A stretch of DNA of 7,218 nt. It comes from Lachnospiraceae bacterium (GTDB lineage Bacteria; Bacillota_A; Clostridia; Lachnospirales; Lachnospiraceae). Below the pieces are notes generated by a model. It was not told the DNA's origin. It worked only from the letters and a program-made list of their open reading frames with translations, and ran no database searches. The position numbers and the translations under genes were made by a program. The stretch is from assembly GCA_024684065.1 (NCBI GenBank), contig JAIKXO010000205.1:1-7218 (forward strand). The letters run 5' to 3'. Every line of letters begins with the position of its first letter. Position 1 is the stretch's first letter. Positions 1-5,700 of this stretch are shown here, piece after piece.

Positions 1-190
1 GAATAAGAGCGGTATGAGGAAATCTGATGCGCGGGAAAGGCTGTAAAGAATCAGGAACGTATGATGGCAAATGTAATAACGGGCTTAAGAATTGATCATC
101 TGGGAGAACCCCGCAGATGGTTGCATATATGGCTGAAAACAGGGGAATAAAAGAGAAGCACAGGAAAATGAATTAAACATAGGTAAGCAT
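1..190. other. Left-edge region without a convincing gene
   Basis: No gene with a credible ribosome binding site is seen here. Two short open stretches run on the + strand. A reading frame entering from the left ends with a stop at 44-46 (last residues MRKSDARERL). A second stretch, with two adjacent ATGs at 61 and 64, ends at 150 (ending HIWLKTGE). The two are in different frames, so they could be the broken tail of one gene with a frameshift near 40, but I do not recognise the product. The stretch ends at the terminator hairpin that starts at 193. Confidence 0.35.
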
Positions 191-192
191 AA

Positions 193-245
193 AAAAAACT
201 TGCCAAATTTATTTTTCATTGAAAAATTCATTTGGCAAGTTTTTT
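193..245 (+). terminator. Long intrinsic terminator hairpin, probably bidirectional
   Basis: Bases 193-208 pair without a mismatch with 230-245 (16 bp: an A-run, then CTTGCCAAAT, against ATTTGGCAAG and a T-run). Inside this a second stem, 211-217 with 221-227, closes on a three-base loop. Only a 2x2 internal loop (209-210 against 228-229) separates the two stems. The A-tract upstream and T-tract downstream mean the structure gives a stem followed by a U-tract on either strand. It would end transcription entering from the left and shield the gene cluster on the right, or serve convergent transcripts. Confidence 0.85.
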
Positions 246-499
246 GACATATGTCTCATAAATTTGAGTCAGTAGATAAGGAGCTGCCAATCTGGCAGTA
301 CATGATAGGGATGGAGCATTCGTACAAGGCGTGAGTCTATAATCCGATGATCGGATCCTTTAAAGCTCGGAAGCTGAAGAAACAGATGATTCAGAAGTGA
401 CAGAGAAATTGGCCTATGATGAGCTCTACGTGACGAGATCATTTGACCGCGTGAAGGCGCGGTTAGCTTCGGATTAATAAAATATCAAACGTTATTTCA
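246..499 (+). other. Spacer before the gene cluster; possible decayed coding sequence
   Basis: An ATG at 251 opens 27 codons (starting MSHKFESVDK) to a TGA at 332-334. The same frame continues for 21 more codons to a TGA at 398-400, and an overlapping frame runs from 364 to a TAA at 475-477 (ending FDRVKARLASD). Three open pieces broken by stops and a frame change suggest a gene remnant, but the family is not recognised and chance is possible. The stretch also holds small inverted repeats: 284-289/293-298, 342-348/350-356 and 446-451/458-463. A TATAAT (338-343) and two TTGAC-like hexamers (244-249, 443-448) are present, but none pairs at promoter spacing, so I cannot place the cluster's promoter. 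Confidence 0.3.
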
Positions 500-501
500 A
501 T

Positions 502-508
502 GGAGGAG
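502..508 (+). promoter_or_regulatory. Ribosome binding site fixing the start of the DUF1002 gene
   Basis: GGAGGAG lies six bases before the ATG at 515. An in-frame ATG at 500 overlaps this site and has no Shine-Dalgarno sequence of its own, so the five extra N-terminal residues it would add are unlikely. Starting at 515 also gives a textbook lipoprotein signal (MKRKR followed by a hydrophobic stretch). Confidence 0.85.
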
Positions 509-514
509 TGGATT

Positions 515-1489
515 ATGAAACGGAAGAGACTTATAGCAGTATTACTGAGCGCGGCATTGTCCCTGCCGCTTATTGCCTGTGGCGGCAATACTGAGGATCT
601 GTACGAGGTAGATGTGGACGCTTTGCTGCAATCGGAAGAGGCACCGGAGGGGATGGATCCTGAAATGTTTGAGGCATATAAGAGGGAGGCAGCAGCGAAA
701 AAAGAAGCTGAGAATGTTCCTGCAGAACACAACAGGTCAGATGTCGGGGAAAAGGACGGCTCTGCTTCCGGTAACGAAGTCGGCGAGGAGAATGTGGATT
801 CACAGCTTTACCTTGCGCTTGGCAACGATCTGAATAAGCAGCAGCTCGGTACGGTATTACAGCTTATGGATATCTCGCAGGAGGAGTATGCCAATGCGGA
901 TGTTGTCTATGTGACAAATGAGGAGGAGCACACCTTTTTAGATCCGTATATCGATCCTTCCCTAATCGGAAAAAACGCGCTCTCCTCTGTGCTTGTGAGA
1001 CCGATGGAGGAGGACTATGGCGTCAGGGTGACAACAAAAAATATCAGCTACTGCACACCGGAAATGTATCAGAATGCGTTTATGACCGCAGGCGTTAAAA
1101 ATGCGGATATTATAGTTGCCGGGCCCTTTGATATTTCCGGAACCGCTGCTCTGATCGGTGCGGTCAAGGCTTACGAAAGGCTTTCGGGGACTTCAATATC
1201 CGATGTGGTCGTGGATGTGGCGATCGATGAACTGATCACGACCGGCGAGCTTGCCGAGGCCGTTGGCTCTAAGGAGGACGCTGCCAGGCTGGTTTCTGCT
1301 ATCAAGGCGCGGATCATTTCCGAAAAACCGACCACGAAGGAGGCGGTGGAGGATCTGGTAAGAGAGGTTCTTAAGGAGCTTGGGCTTTATCTTAGCGACG
1401 AATATATAGACAGGATTGTTGAGCTGATTTTAAAGCTTATTAGCTCCGGTATTGATATGTCAGGATTGGCCGGGAACGGATTATACTGA
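515..1489 (+). CDS. DUF1002 (YpuA-like) family lipoprotein
   Basis: 324 residues. A lipoprotein signal peptide opens the protein: MKRKR, a hydrophobic core, then a lipobox Leu-Ile-Ala-Cys with Cys22 as the lipidated residue, so the product should be anchored to the outer face of the membrane. Residues about 25-95 form an acidic, low-complexity linker. The DUF1002 domain follows: LYLALGNDL (98-106), ADVVYVTNEEEH (128-139), the conserved TKNISYCTPEMYQNAFMTAG (174-193), ADIIVAGPFDISGTAAL (197-213), and a helical C-terminal part (DELITTGELAEAVGSKEDA, then a Lys/Glu-rich helix and LYLSDEYIDRIVELILKL). This order matches the Bacillus YpuA/DUF1002 family, whose function is unknown; that family is commonly exported, and here it is a lipoprotein. 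First gene of the + strand cluster, 63 bases before the Tim44-like gene. Confidence 0.9.
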   Translation: MKRKRLIAVLLSAALSLPLIACGGNTEDLYEVDVDALLQSEEAPEGMDPEMFEAYKREAAAKKEAENVPAEHNRSDVGEKDGSASGNEVGEENVDSQLYLALGNDLNKQQLGTVLQLMDISQEEYANADVVYVTNEEEHTFLDPYIDPSLIGKNALSSVLVRPMEEDYGVRVTTKNISYCTPEMYQNAFMTAGVKNADIIVAGPFDISGTAALIGAVKAYERLSGTSISDVVVDVAIDELITTGELAEAVGSKEDAARLVSAIKARIISEKPTTKEAVEDLVREVLKELGLYLSDEYIDRIVELILKLISSGIDMSGLAGNGLY

Positions 1490-1552
1490 ATTGCCGGTTA
1501 GACGGCTAAATATTGACGATTTATTGCGGGTAAACTTTTTTGGAGGAACAGT

Positions 1553-2482
1553 ATGAGAAAACACCTGAAACGCCTGCTGATCATTCTGGCCTTTATATTT
1601 GCCTTTATGGCTCTGGCGGAGCCAATAAAAACCAGGGCGGATTTTGGGAATTTTGCGGGAAATTCAGACTATGGAGGAGGAACATCCGGAGAAAGCCACG
1701 GCGGCGGTGGCTTTATTTCGGATCTGGAAACCGAGGCCTTAAGCTGGGTCATCGCGATCGCTCTTGTCATTATTATGATCATTTATTATGCCCTGATTAA
1801 GCCGATCATTGATAAGATCAGGGGAAAGAAGCCCGAGGATGAAGATGAGGAGACAGATGAAGTCCTCAGGATGCGAGAGCTGCGAGGTGGGTCGCCGGAC
1901 GGGCAAAAGCTGCGTCCCATCAAAGAATACGGGGAGCTGGATCCCGGCTTTCAGGAGAGCGCGTTCTGCGAACGTCTGTCCAACCTGTATGTACAGCTGC
2001 AGGATGCCTGGCATGAAAGAAACCTGGAAAGTATACGGCCTTATTTGACAGACAGCTTCTATAACCAGAGCGAGAGACAGCTTTCGGAGAAGAGAAGAAA
2101 CGGGATCACGCCCTGTACAGAACGGATAGCGGTTATGGGGGTCAGGCTGTGCGGTTTTTATCAGGAGTCGGGGCTTGATCATATGGTGGCACGGCTGAAG
2201 ACCCGGATTATCGATTATGAGATCGATGACAGGACAGGGGAAGTAGTCACCGGAAGCAGAAAAAATGAGAAGTTCCTGGAATATGAATGGGATCTCTGCC
2301 GGAAATCCGGAGTCGTGACCGAAGACATGCCGGAAAAGAGAACCGTAAGCTGTCCGCATTGCGGCGCGCCCCTGAATATTAACCAAACGGCGGAATGTCC
2401 GTTCTGCGGCAGTGTGGTGACCGTAATAAATGAGGACTGGGCGTTGAACACGATAAAGGGGATATCCCAGAAGACTAAATAA
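1553..2482 (+). CDS. Tim44-like domain membrane protein with C-terminal zinc ribbon
   Basis: 309 residues. GGAGGA (1542-1547) sits five bases before the ATG. Residues 1-22 are a signal peptide or first helix (MRKHLKRLL plus a hydrophobic run). A Gly/Ser-rich segment follows (about 31-53), then a membrane helix (about 64-86) and an acidic/charged segment (91-108). Residues about 133-255 match the Tim44-like fold: the helix SNLYVQLQDAWHERNLESIR, PYLTDSFYNQSERQL, ERIAVMGVRL, and the strand pair around IIDYEIDDRTGEVVTGSR, KFLEYEWDL. The C-terminus has two CxxC pairs, CPHC (267-270) and CPFC (282-285), a rubredoxin-knuckle-type zinc ribbon, followed by DWALNTIKGISQ. Tim44 domains bind membranes and peptides in mitochondrial import; bacterial members are largely uncharacterised. 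Topology is not settled: if residues 1-22 are cleaved and 64-86 stays as a membrane helix, the zinc ribbon would be cytoplasmic. Confidence 0.87.
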   Translation: MRKHLKRLLIILAFIFAFMALAEPIKTRADFGNFAGNSDYGGGTSGESHGGGGFISDLETEALSWVIAIALVIIMIIYYALIKPIIDKIRGKKPEDEDEETDEVLRMRELRGGSPDGQKLRPIKEYGELDPGFQESAFCERLSNLYVQLQDAWHERNLESIRPYLTDSFYNQSERQLSEKRRNGITPCTERIAVMGVRLCGFYQESGLDHMVARLKTRIIDYEIDDRTGEVVTGSRKNEKFLEYEWDLCRKSGVVTEDMPEKRTVSCPHCGAPLNINQTAECPFCGSVVTVINEDWALNTIKGISQKTK

Positions 2483-2538
2483 AACAACAGCTTTTTGGAA
2501 ATCATATGATCTGTTTTGAAAGGCGGGAGGATTTATTC

Positions 2539-2607
2539 ATGGAAGAATGTTGCGGAGTCTGCAAATATCACAGACCGGACGGTGATTTATTAAGGAGGTG
2601 TTTATGA
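2539..2607 (+). CDS. 22-residue Cys-rich mini-protein, translationally coupled to the next gene
   Basis: The ATG at 2539 is preceded by GGGAGG (2525-2530) at eight bases. The product, MEECCGVCKYHRPDGD then LLRRCL, ends with TGA at 2605-2607, overlapping the ATG (2604-2606) of the DUF6273 gene as ATGA. A good ribosome binding site plus an ATGA overlap argue for real translation. CxxCKYHxPDGD resembles the start of small Cys-rich (probably zinc-binding) proteins common in Clostridia, which usually continue with a Trp/Val-Cys-Asn/Pro segment. Here that part is missing, so this may be a truncated relative, kept as a leader that couples translation to the downstream gene. Family resemblance is from memory and tentative. 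Confidence 0.55.
   Translation: MEECCGVCKYHRPDGDLLRRCL
2592..2600 (+). promoter_or_regulatory. Near-perfect ribosome binding site inside the mini-gene
   Basis: AAGGAGGTG is a full match to the anti-Shine-Dalgarno end of 16S rRNA and lies three bases before the ATG at 2604 (five bases counting from AGGAGG). It is made of the Leu-Arg-Arg-Cys codons at the end of the mini-gene. The in-frame GTG at 2598 falls inside the site itself and is unlikely to be the start. Confidence 0.85.
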
Positions 2608-4160
2608 AAAAGAGGATTATTATCTGCTTTTTTGCAGTTTTGATCGCCGGGCTGACAGCCTGCGGCGATGTGGGGGATATCGTTGAAATTGCCGAGGATG
2701 TGAAATCTGATATAACAGAAACGGCAGCGAAAAAGCCTTCAGAAGAAGCTGCCGGGCTCAGGCCGTACCTGATGCAGTCCGTGGCCTATAATGCCGCTTT
2801 GTATGGGCCTGTCGGCACCTGTGAAACAGTATATGTTAAGTTTGACGATAAGAATAAAAGAATGAGCATTTATGAATACGGCTTGTATGAGGAGCCGGAC
2901 ATGATATTTCCCTGGGATCCGGAAAAGCAAGCCGCCTCGGGGGAAATCAATGAAGGCTATTATCAGATCCGCACCAACCTGACCTTTAAAGAGGGAGGGG
3001 AGCTTTCCGGTATGATGGATTATCTGACAGAAGGAATCGCCTCGTATTACCGTTTTGACCCCATGAGCAGGGTTTCGCCCGGAAAATGGCAGGATGACAC
3101 GGCGGGGCGAGGTTATCAGTGGTATGACGTGAGATATTCCGAGGCCAATGAAGACGGCAGCCTTGACGAAAAGTTTGACCCGGAAAGTGCAGGCGAGAGG
3201 GAGATTTGGCAGGTCGATACAACGGGGGAGACAACCTTATGGGATTGGGCGGTATTCATGGAGGGCAACAGCAGGATCAGCGGGATATTCTTAGAGGAGG
3301 CAAGGCTTGTCGCGGATGCAAAGGGCTACAGCATGGAGGGCTTTGAGCCGGGCAAGGAAATGATGGAGAGCTATGAAAATCCGGCTGGCGATTTCACTAT
3401 GGCAGATTTATCCATAGATATTCAGGAGATTCTTTCTGAGCCGGATTACGGGGAAGAGGAAGATGAAGCCGATACAGACGATGCGGTTGTGACTAAAATT
3501 GCCTCAATGCCCGAAAAGGCGGACTTTACAAAGTCTCTGGAGGAAGACAGCATTGAGTACGCAGAGTTCGGCGAGTATCCGAAGGGGAAGCCGATCGAAT
3601 GGATCGTGCTGGATGAAGCGGAAGGAGCAAAGCTTCTTTTGAGCCGATACAGCCTCGATTTTATGTCTTATAATTATGAGAACGTAGAAGTCACCTGGGA
3701 AACCAGCGATCTGCGGAAATGGATGAACGGTTATTTTTACGAAAAAGCTTTTTCGGAATCCGAGAAAAAGCATATACAGACTGTCATCCTGGAAAATGAC
3801 GATAAAGAAGGCGGGAATGATACAGAGGATAAAGTGTTTGCCCTAAGCCTTTCCGAGGTGGAGAAGTATTTTGGCGTGAAGGATCCGGAAACGGGCGAGA
3901 TAATGACCGACCCGGAGACAGGAGATGTCCTGATTGACACGGAGGCGTTAAAGACCGTCTGCATCGAAGAGACGAGGCCTCAATATTTCTATGAGGGAGA
4001 TACGGTGCCTGCCGCCGTGGAGGATCCTGATTTCTTCTTCCTAAGAACCCAGGGATACCATTCCAAGGCTGTATATTTTGTATTTCCGAGTGGCAATATA
4101 GGAGGCGCCGAGAGCGCTCACTGGGAGCACGGAGTCAGGCCGGCGATTTGGATAAAATAA
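2604..4160 (+). CDS. DUF6273 domain lipoprotein
   Basis: 518 residues. MKKR, a hydrophobic run and the lipobox Leu-Thr-Ala-Cys (Cys20) mark a surface lipoprotein. Residues about 48-270 are a domain I do not recognise, rich in aromatic and acidic residues (for example GYQWYDVRYSEANEDGS). An acidic linker (277-293) leads to a C-terminal DUF6273 domain, about 315-518: YAEFGEYPKGKPIEWIVLD, LLLSRYSLDFMSYN, VTWETSDLRKWMNGYFYEKAF, GGNDTEDKVFALSLSEVEKYF, and the closing GVRPAIWI. The motif that often reads WWLRSPG in this family is FFFLRTQG here (477-484). A 9-residue tandem repeat (DPETGEIMT, DPETGDVLI; 427-444) sits in a loop of the domain. DUF6273 has no assigned function; its closing GVRPA motif recalls the formylglycine-generating-enzyme/C-type-lectin-like fold, which is inference. 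Translation is coupled to the mini-gene by ATGA. Confidence 0.87.
   Translation: MKKRIIICFFAVLIAGLTACGDVGDIVEIAEDVKSDITETAAKKPSEEAAGLRPYLMQSVAYNAALYGPVGTCETVYVKFDDKNKRMSIYEYGLYEEPDMIFPWDPEKQAASGEINEGYYQIRTNLTFKEGGELSGMMDYLTEGIASYYRFDPMSRVSPGKWQDDTAGRGYQWYDVRYSEANEDGSLDEKFDPESAGEREIWQVDTTGETTLWDWAVFMEGNSRISGIFLEEARLVADAKGYSMEGFEPGKEMMESYENPAGDFTMADLSIDIQEILSEPDYGEEEDEADTDDAVVTKIASMPEKADFTKSLEEDSIEYAEFGEYPKGKPIEWIVLDEAEGAKLLLSRYSLDFMSYNYENVEVTWETSDLRKWMNGYFYEKAFSESEKKHIQTVILENDDKEGGNDTEDKVFALSLSEVEKYFGVKDPETGEIMTDPETGDVLIDTEALKTVCIEETRPQYFYEGDTVPAAVEDPDFFFLRTQGYHSKAVYFVFPSGNIGGAESAHWEHGVRPAIWIK
3882..3935 (+). repeat. Two 27-base tandem repeats inside the DUF6273 gene
   Basis: Codons for DPETGEIMT (3882-3908) are followed directly by codons for DPETGDVLI (3909-3935). 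The two units share 17 of 27 bases, mostly with third-position changes, so the duplication is old or held by selection on the protein. The acidic DPETGD-type pattern resembles loop inserts in exported proteins and could bind calcium, but this is not shown. Confidence 0.7.
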
Positions 4161-4218
4161 TAACGACAGATCCAGAGGAGGGAGGTTTGGTAGCTATGAG
4201 ACGGCGACAGAACAGCTC

Positions 4219-4328
4219 GCATTCCGTGGGGTCGCTGTGCGCCGGTGGCGCACGTTTAGCGACGACCGGAACGAAGTGCAGACCGCGCTGGACGTGTGCC
4301 ACCGGCACACAGCGCTCCCACTTCATGC
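4219..4328. repeat. 42-base inverted repeat whose arms are themselves palindromes
   Basis: Arm 4219-4260 matches the reverse complement of 4287-4328 at 33 of 42 positions, and four of the nine differences would be G-U pairs in RNA. The 26-base loop is 4261-4286. Each arm also contains a perfect 7-bp hairpin with a 3-base loop: 4237-4243/4247-4253 (loop GGT) and 4294-4300/4304-4310 (loop ACC). The two loops are complementary. The C-G pair 4240/4250 in the first is a T-A pair 4297/4307 in the second. The DNA could thus form one long hairpin or two small ones. Confidence 0.8.
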
Positions 4329-4340
4329 TCATATCGGGAC

Positions 4341-4401
4341 GGGTCATAAAGCCATTCCTCCACCGGCAAACAAGTTTGCTGTGGAGTCAGGCTTTTGACC
4401 C
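4341..4401. repeat. Four-segment nested hairpin
   Basis: Four 6-bp stems nest in order: GGGTCA 4341-4346 with TGACCC 4396-4401; AAAGCC 4348-4353 with GGCTTT 4390-4395; CTCCAC 4358-4363 with GTGGAG 4381-4386; GCAAAC 4366-4371 with GTTTGC 4374-4379. The interruptions are a one-base bulge (4347), a 4x3 internal loop and a 2x1 internal loop. Twenty-four pairs in 61 bases is far beyond chance. It closes the palindromic element and lies 51 bases before the YARHG start codon. No U-tract follows. Confidence 0.82.
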
Positions 4402-4437
4402 TTGAATCATATATACTATGACGTAATAAAGCATATT

Positions 4438-4446
4438 AGGAGGAGG
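4438..4446 (+). promoter_or_regulatory. Ribosome binding site fixing the start of the YARHG gene
   Basis: AGGAGGAGG ends six bases before the ATG at 4453. A TTG at 4402 opens the same frame 17 codons earlier but has no Shine-Dalgarno sequence and would put charged residues before the signal peptide, so 4453 is preferred. Confidence 0.85.
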
Positions 4447-4452
4447 TTACCC

Positions 4453-5685
4453 ATGAGATACTATATAACAATTCTGGTGTTAAGCCTGGGCTTTTTACTT
4501 TCGGGGTATAAACAAGTGTCCGACAGTTCGGCGTATAAACCTTCCACACAGGCAAACCGGTCAGCAAACAGTGATAATGTGCATGATGACGGTAAGCTGA
4601 CTGAGAGGGAGTGTCGTATCATATCCAGAGATCTGAACAGTATGGAATATTACGGATTTCTGCTCTCTGAATATGACAGTCCGCAGTATATAGACTGGCA
4701 TGAGGTTTTTTATAACGGAGCCGGTCTTGAAGAAGTAAAATGGACAACGGCGGTTGAAAAGGCATATCTTGAAAAGACAGGGAACAGGGAGGTCATCGCA
4801 GATCTGACCATTTTAGATGCGGAGGATGTGAAGGATTACGTGAAGAGGACTACCGGTCTGCCCTATGCGAAGATGCGAAACCCTCTGGATTGGGTATATA
4901 TCAAAAAAATGAACATTTACGTGTTTGAGCATGGGGATACAAACTGGATCGAATGTACGGTGCTGTCCGGCTATGTGGAGGATGGCGTATACACTGTAAG
5001 ATATCTGCATGATAACTGGTGGGGCGATAACGCGGACTGCGAATTTGAGGTTTGCTTTACGAAGAACGATCATGATTACTGCTTTATTTCAAATACTCCT
5101 GATCTGAATACAAAGGGAGCAGGTGATTATATCTTCCCTGACAGCGCCTCAAGGAATCTGAAGAAGGCCGATCTTGCCGGACTTGATAAGGAAACGCTCC
5201 GTATCGGCAGGAATGAGATATATGCACGCCACGGAAGGAAGTTTAAGGACAGCGCTCTTCAGTCATATTTTAACAGTAAGAGCTGGTACTATCCGACAGA
5301 TGTTTCCGACAGCGCGATCGAAAAGTCATTAAATCAGTATGAAAAGAACAATATTAAATTCATTCAGTCTTACGAAAATAAGGCTCCGGTCTCATCTGCC
5401 ACGGGATCACAAAGCTCAAAGTCTTCAGGCTCAGGCTCGCAAAAGTCCGCCTCCGGCTATACAAATGTGGAGCTCTGCAAAATGGCGCAGGATTATTATG
5501 AGAGGCATTATAACTACCGTCCTCCCATCGCAGAGGTCGATAGTACAGAAGGTGACAATGTGACCATCCATCTTTATGAGGATATGGGGGATCATACCGC
5601 GACCTCTGCCTGGTATGTGATCGATCGTAAAACCGGCAGGGGATATGATGATCTGTTCGGAGATAAGATAGACCTTACAAAGTGA
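4453..5685 (+). CDS. YARHG domain exported protein with lipobox lacking its cysteine
   Basis: 410 residues. The N-terminus MRYYITILVLSLGFLLSG is a signal sequence that reads like a lipoprotein signal, but the residue expected to be the lipidated Cys is Tyr19 (codon TAT 4507-4509; TGT would be one base away). A Ser/Asn-rich linker (about 22-45) precedes an unrecognised domain (about 48-215, with FLLSEYDSPQYIDWHEVFYNGAG). The YARHG domain is about 225-308: DYIFPDSASRNL, LRIGRNEIYARHGRKF with the name motif at 257-261, SYFNSKSWYYP. A Ser/Gly/Lys linker (313-335) leads to a small C-terminal module (336-410: LCKMAQDYYERHY, GDNVTIHLYEDMGDHTATSAWYVIDRKTGRG) often seen with YARHG proteins. YARHG is an extracellular domain of unknown role, possibly peptidoglycan-associated. 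The next gene follows after 15 bases. Confidence 0.87.
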   Translation: MRYYITILVLSLGFLLSGYKQVSDSSAYKPSTQANRSANSDNVHDDGKLTERECRIISRDLNSMEYYGFLLSEYDSPQYIDWHEVFYNGAGLEEVKWTTAVEKAYLEKTGNREVIADLTILDAEDVKDYVKRTTGLPYAKMRNPLDWVYIKKMNIYVFEHGDTNWIECTVLSGYVEDGVYTVRYLHDNWWGDNADCEFEVCFTKNDHDYCFISNTPDLNTKGAGDYIFPDSASRNLKKADLAGLDKETLRIGRNEIYARHGRKFKDSALQSYFNSKSWYYPTDVSDSAIEKSLNQYEKNNIKFIQSYENKAPVSSATGSQSSKSSGSGSQKSASGYTNVELCKMAQDYYERHYNYRPPIAEVDSTEGDNVTIHLYEDMGDHTATSAWYVIDRKTGRGYDDLFGDKIDLTK

Positions 5686-5700
5686 AGGGAGGTCCACAGT

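Larger units (their letters stand above)
4172..4401. repeat. G+C-rich palindromic repeat element between two genes
   Basis: The 292 bases between the DUF6273 and YARHG genes hold no credible gene but are dense in inverted repeats. Bases 4201-4330 are 86/130 G+C, well above the flanks. In order there are a purine-rich lead-in (GAGGAGGGAGG, 4175-4185), a 42-base-arm inverted repeat (4219-4328) and a nested hairpin (4341-4401). Both strands are open across it (+ 4196-4405, 69 codons; - 4135-4347, 70 codons), as expected for a palindrome with few stops, so I treat both as chance. The composition and structure suggest an interspersed element (REP/MITE-like) inserted between the genes. Edges are approximate, and no flanking target-site duplication is evident. 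No T-tract follows, so it is not an ordinary terminator. Confidence 0.7.

Noticed and set aside
1490..1552. Terminator after the DUF1002 gene (GCCG/CGGC stem, later T-run near 1536-1541)
   Set aside because: The stem is only four base pairs and lies well before the T-run, which directly precedes the ribosome binding site of the next gene.
1739..2386. 215-codon open frame on the minus strand
   Set aside because: Antisense to the Tim44-like gene, whose domains and zinc ribbon are clear; no family resemblance on the other strand.
2483..2520. Hairpin AACAG/CTGTT with the palindrome ATCATATGAT after the Tim44-like gene
   Set aside because: Five A+T-rich pairs around a large loop with no U-tract; not distinguishable from chance.
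2598..4160. GTG at 2598 as start of the DUF6273 gene
   Set aside because: It falls within the Shine-Dalgarno sequence AAGGAGGTG; ATG at 2604 has correct spacing and gives a standard lipoprotein signal.
3540..4160. Variable region of a diversity-generating retroelement at the DUF6273 C-terminus
   Set aside because: The C-terminal GVRPA motif prompted the idea, but no reverse transcriptase or template repeat is present in the window and no adenine-biased repeat pair was seen.
4135..4405. Small genes on either strand of the palindromic element
   Set aside because: Both strands are open because the element is G+C-rich and self-complementary. The + frame (4196-4405) has a purine-rich tract upstream, but the peptides lack any domain and the base pairing explains the sequence better.
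4395..4417. Promoter for the YARHG gene from TTGACC (4395-4400) and TATACT (4412-4417)
   Set aside because: Spacing is 11 bases, too short for a sigma-A promoter, and TTGACC is one arm of the nested hairpin.
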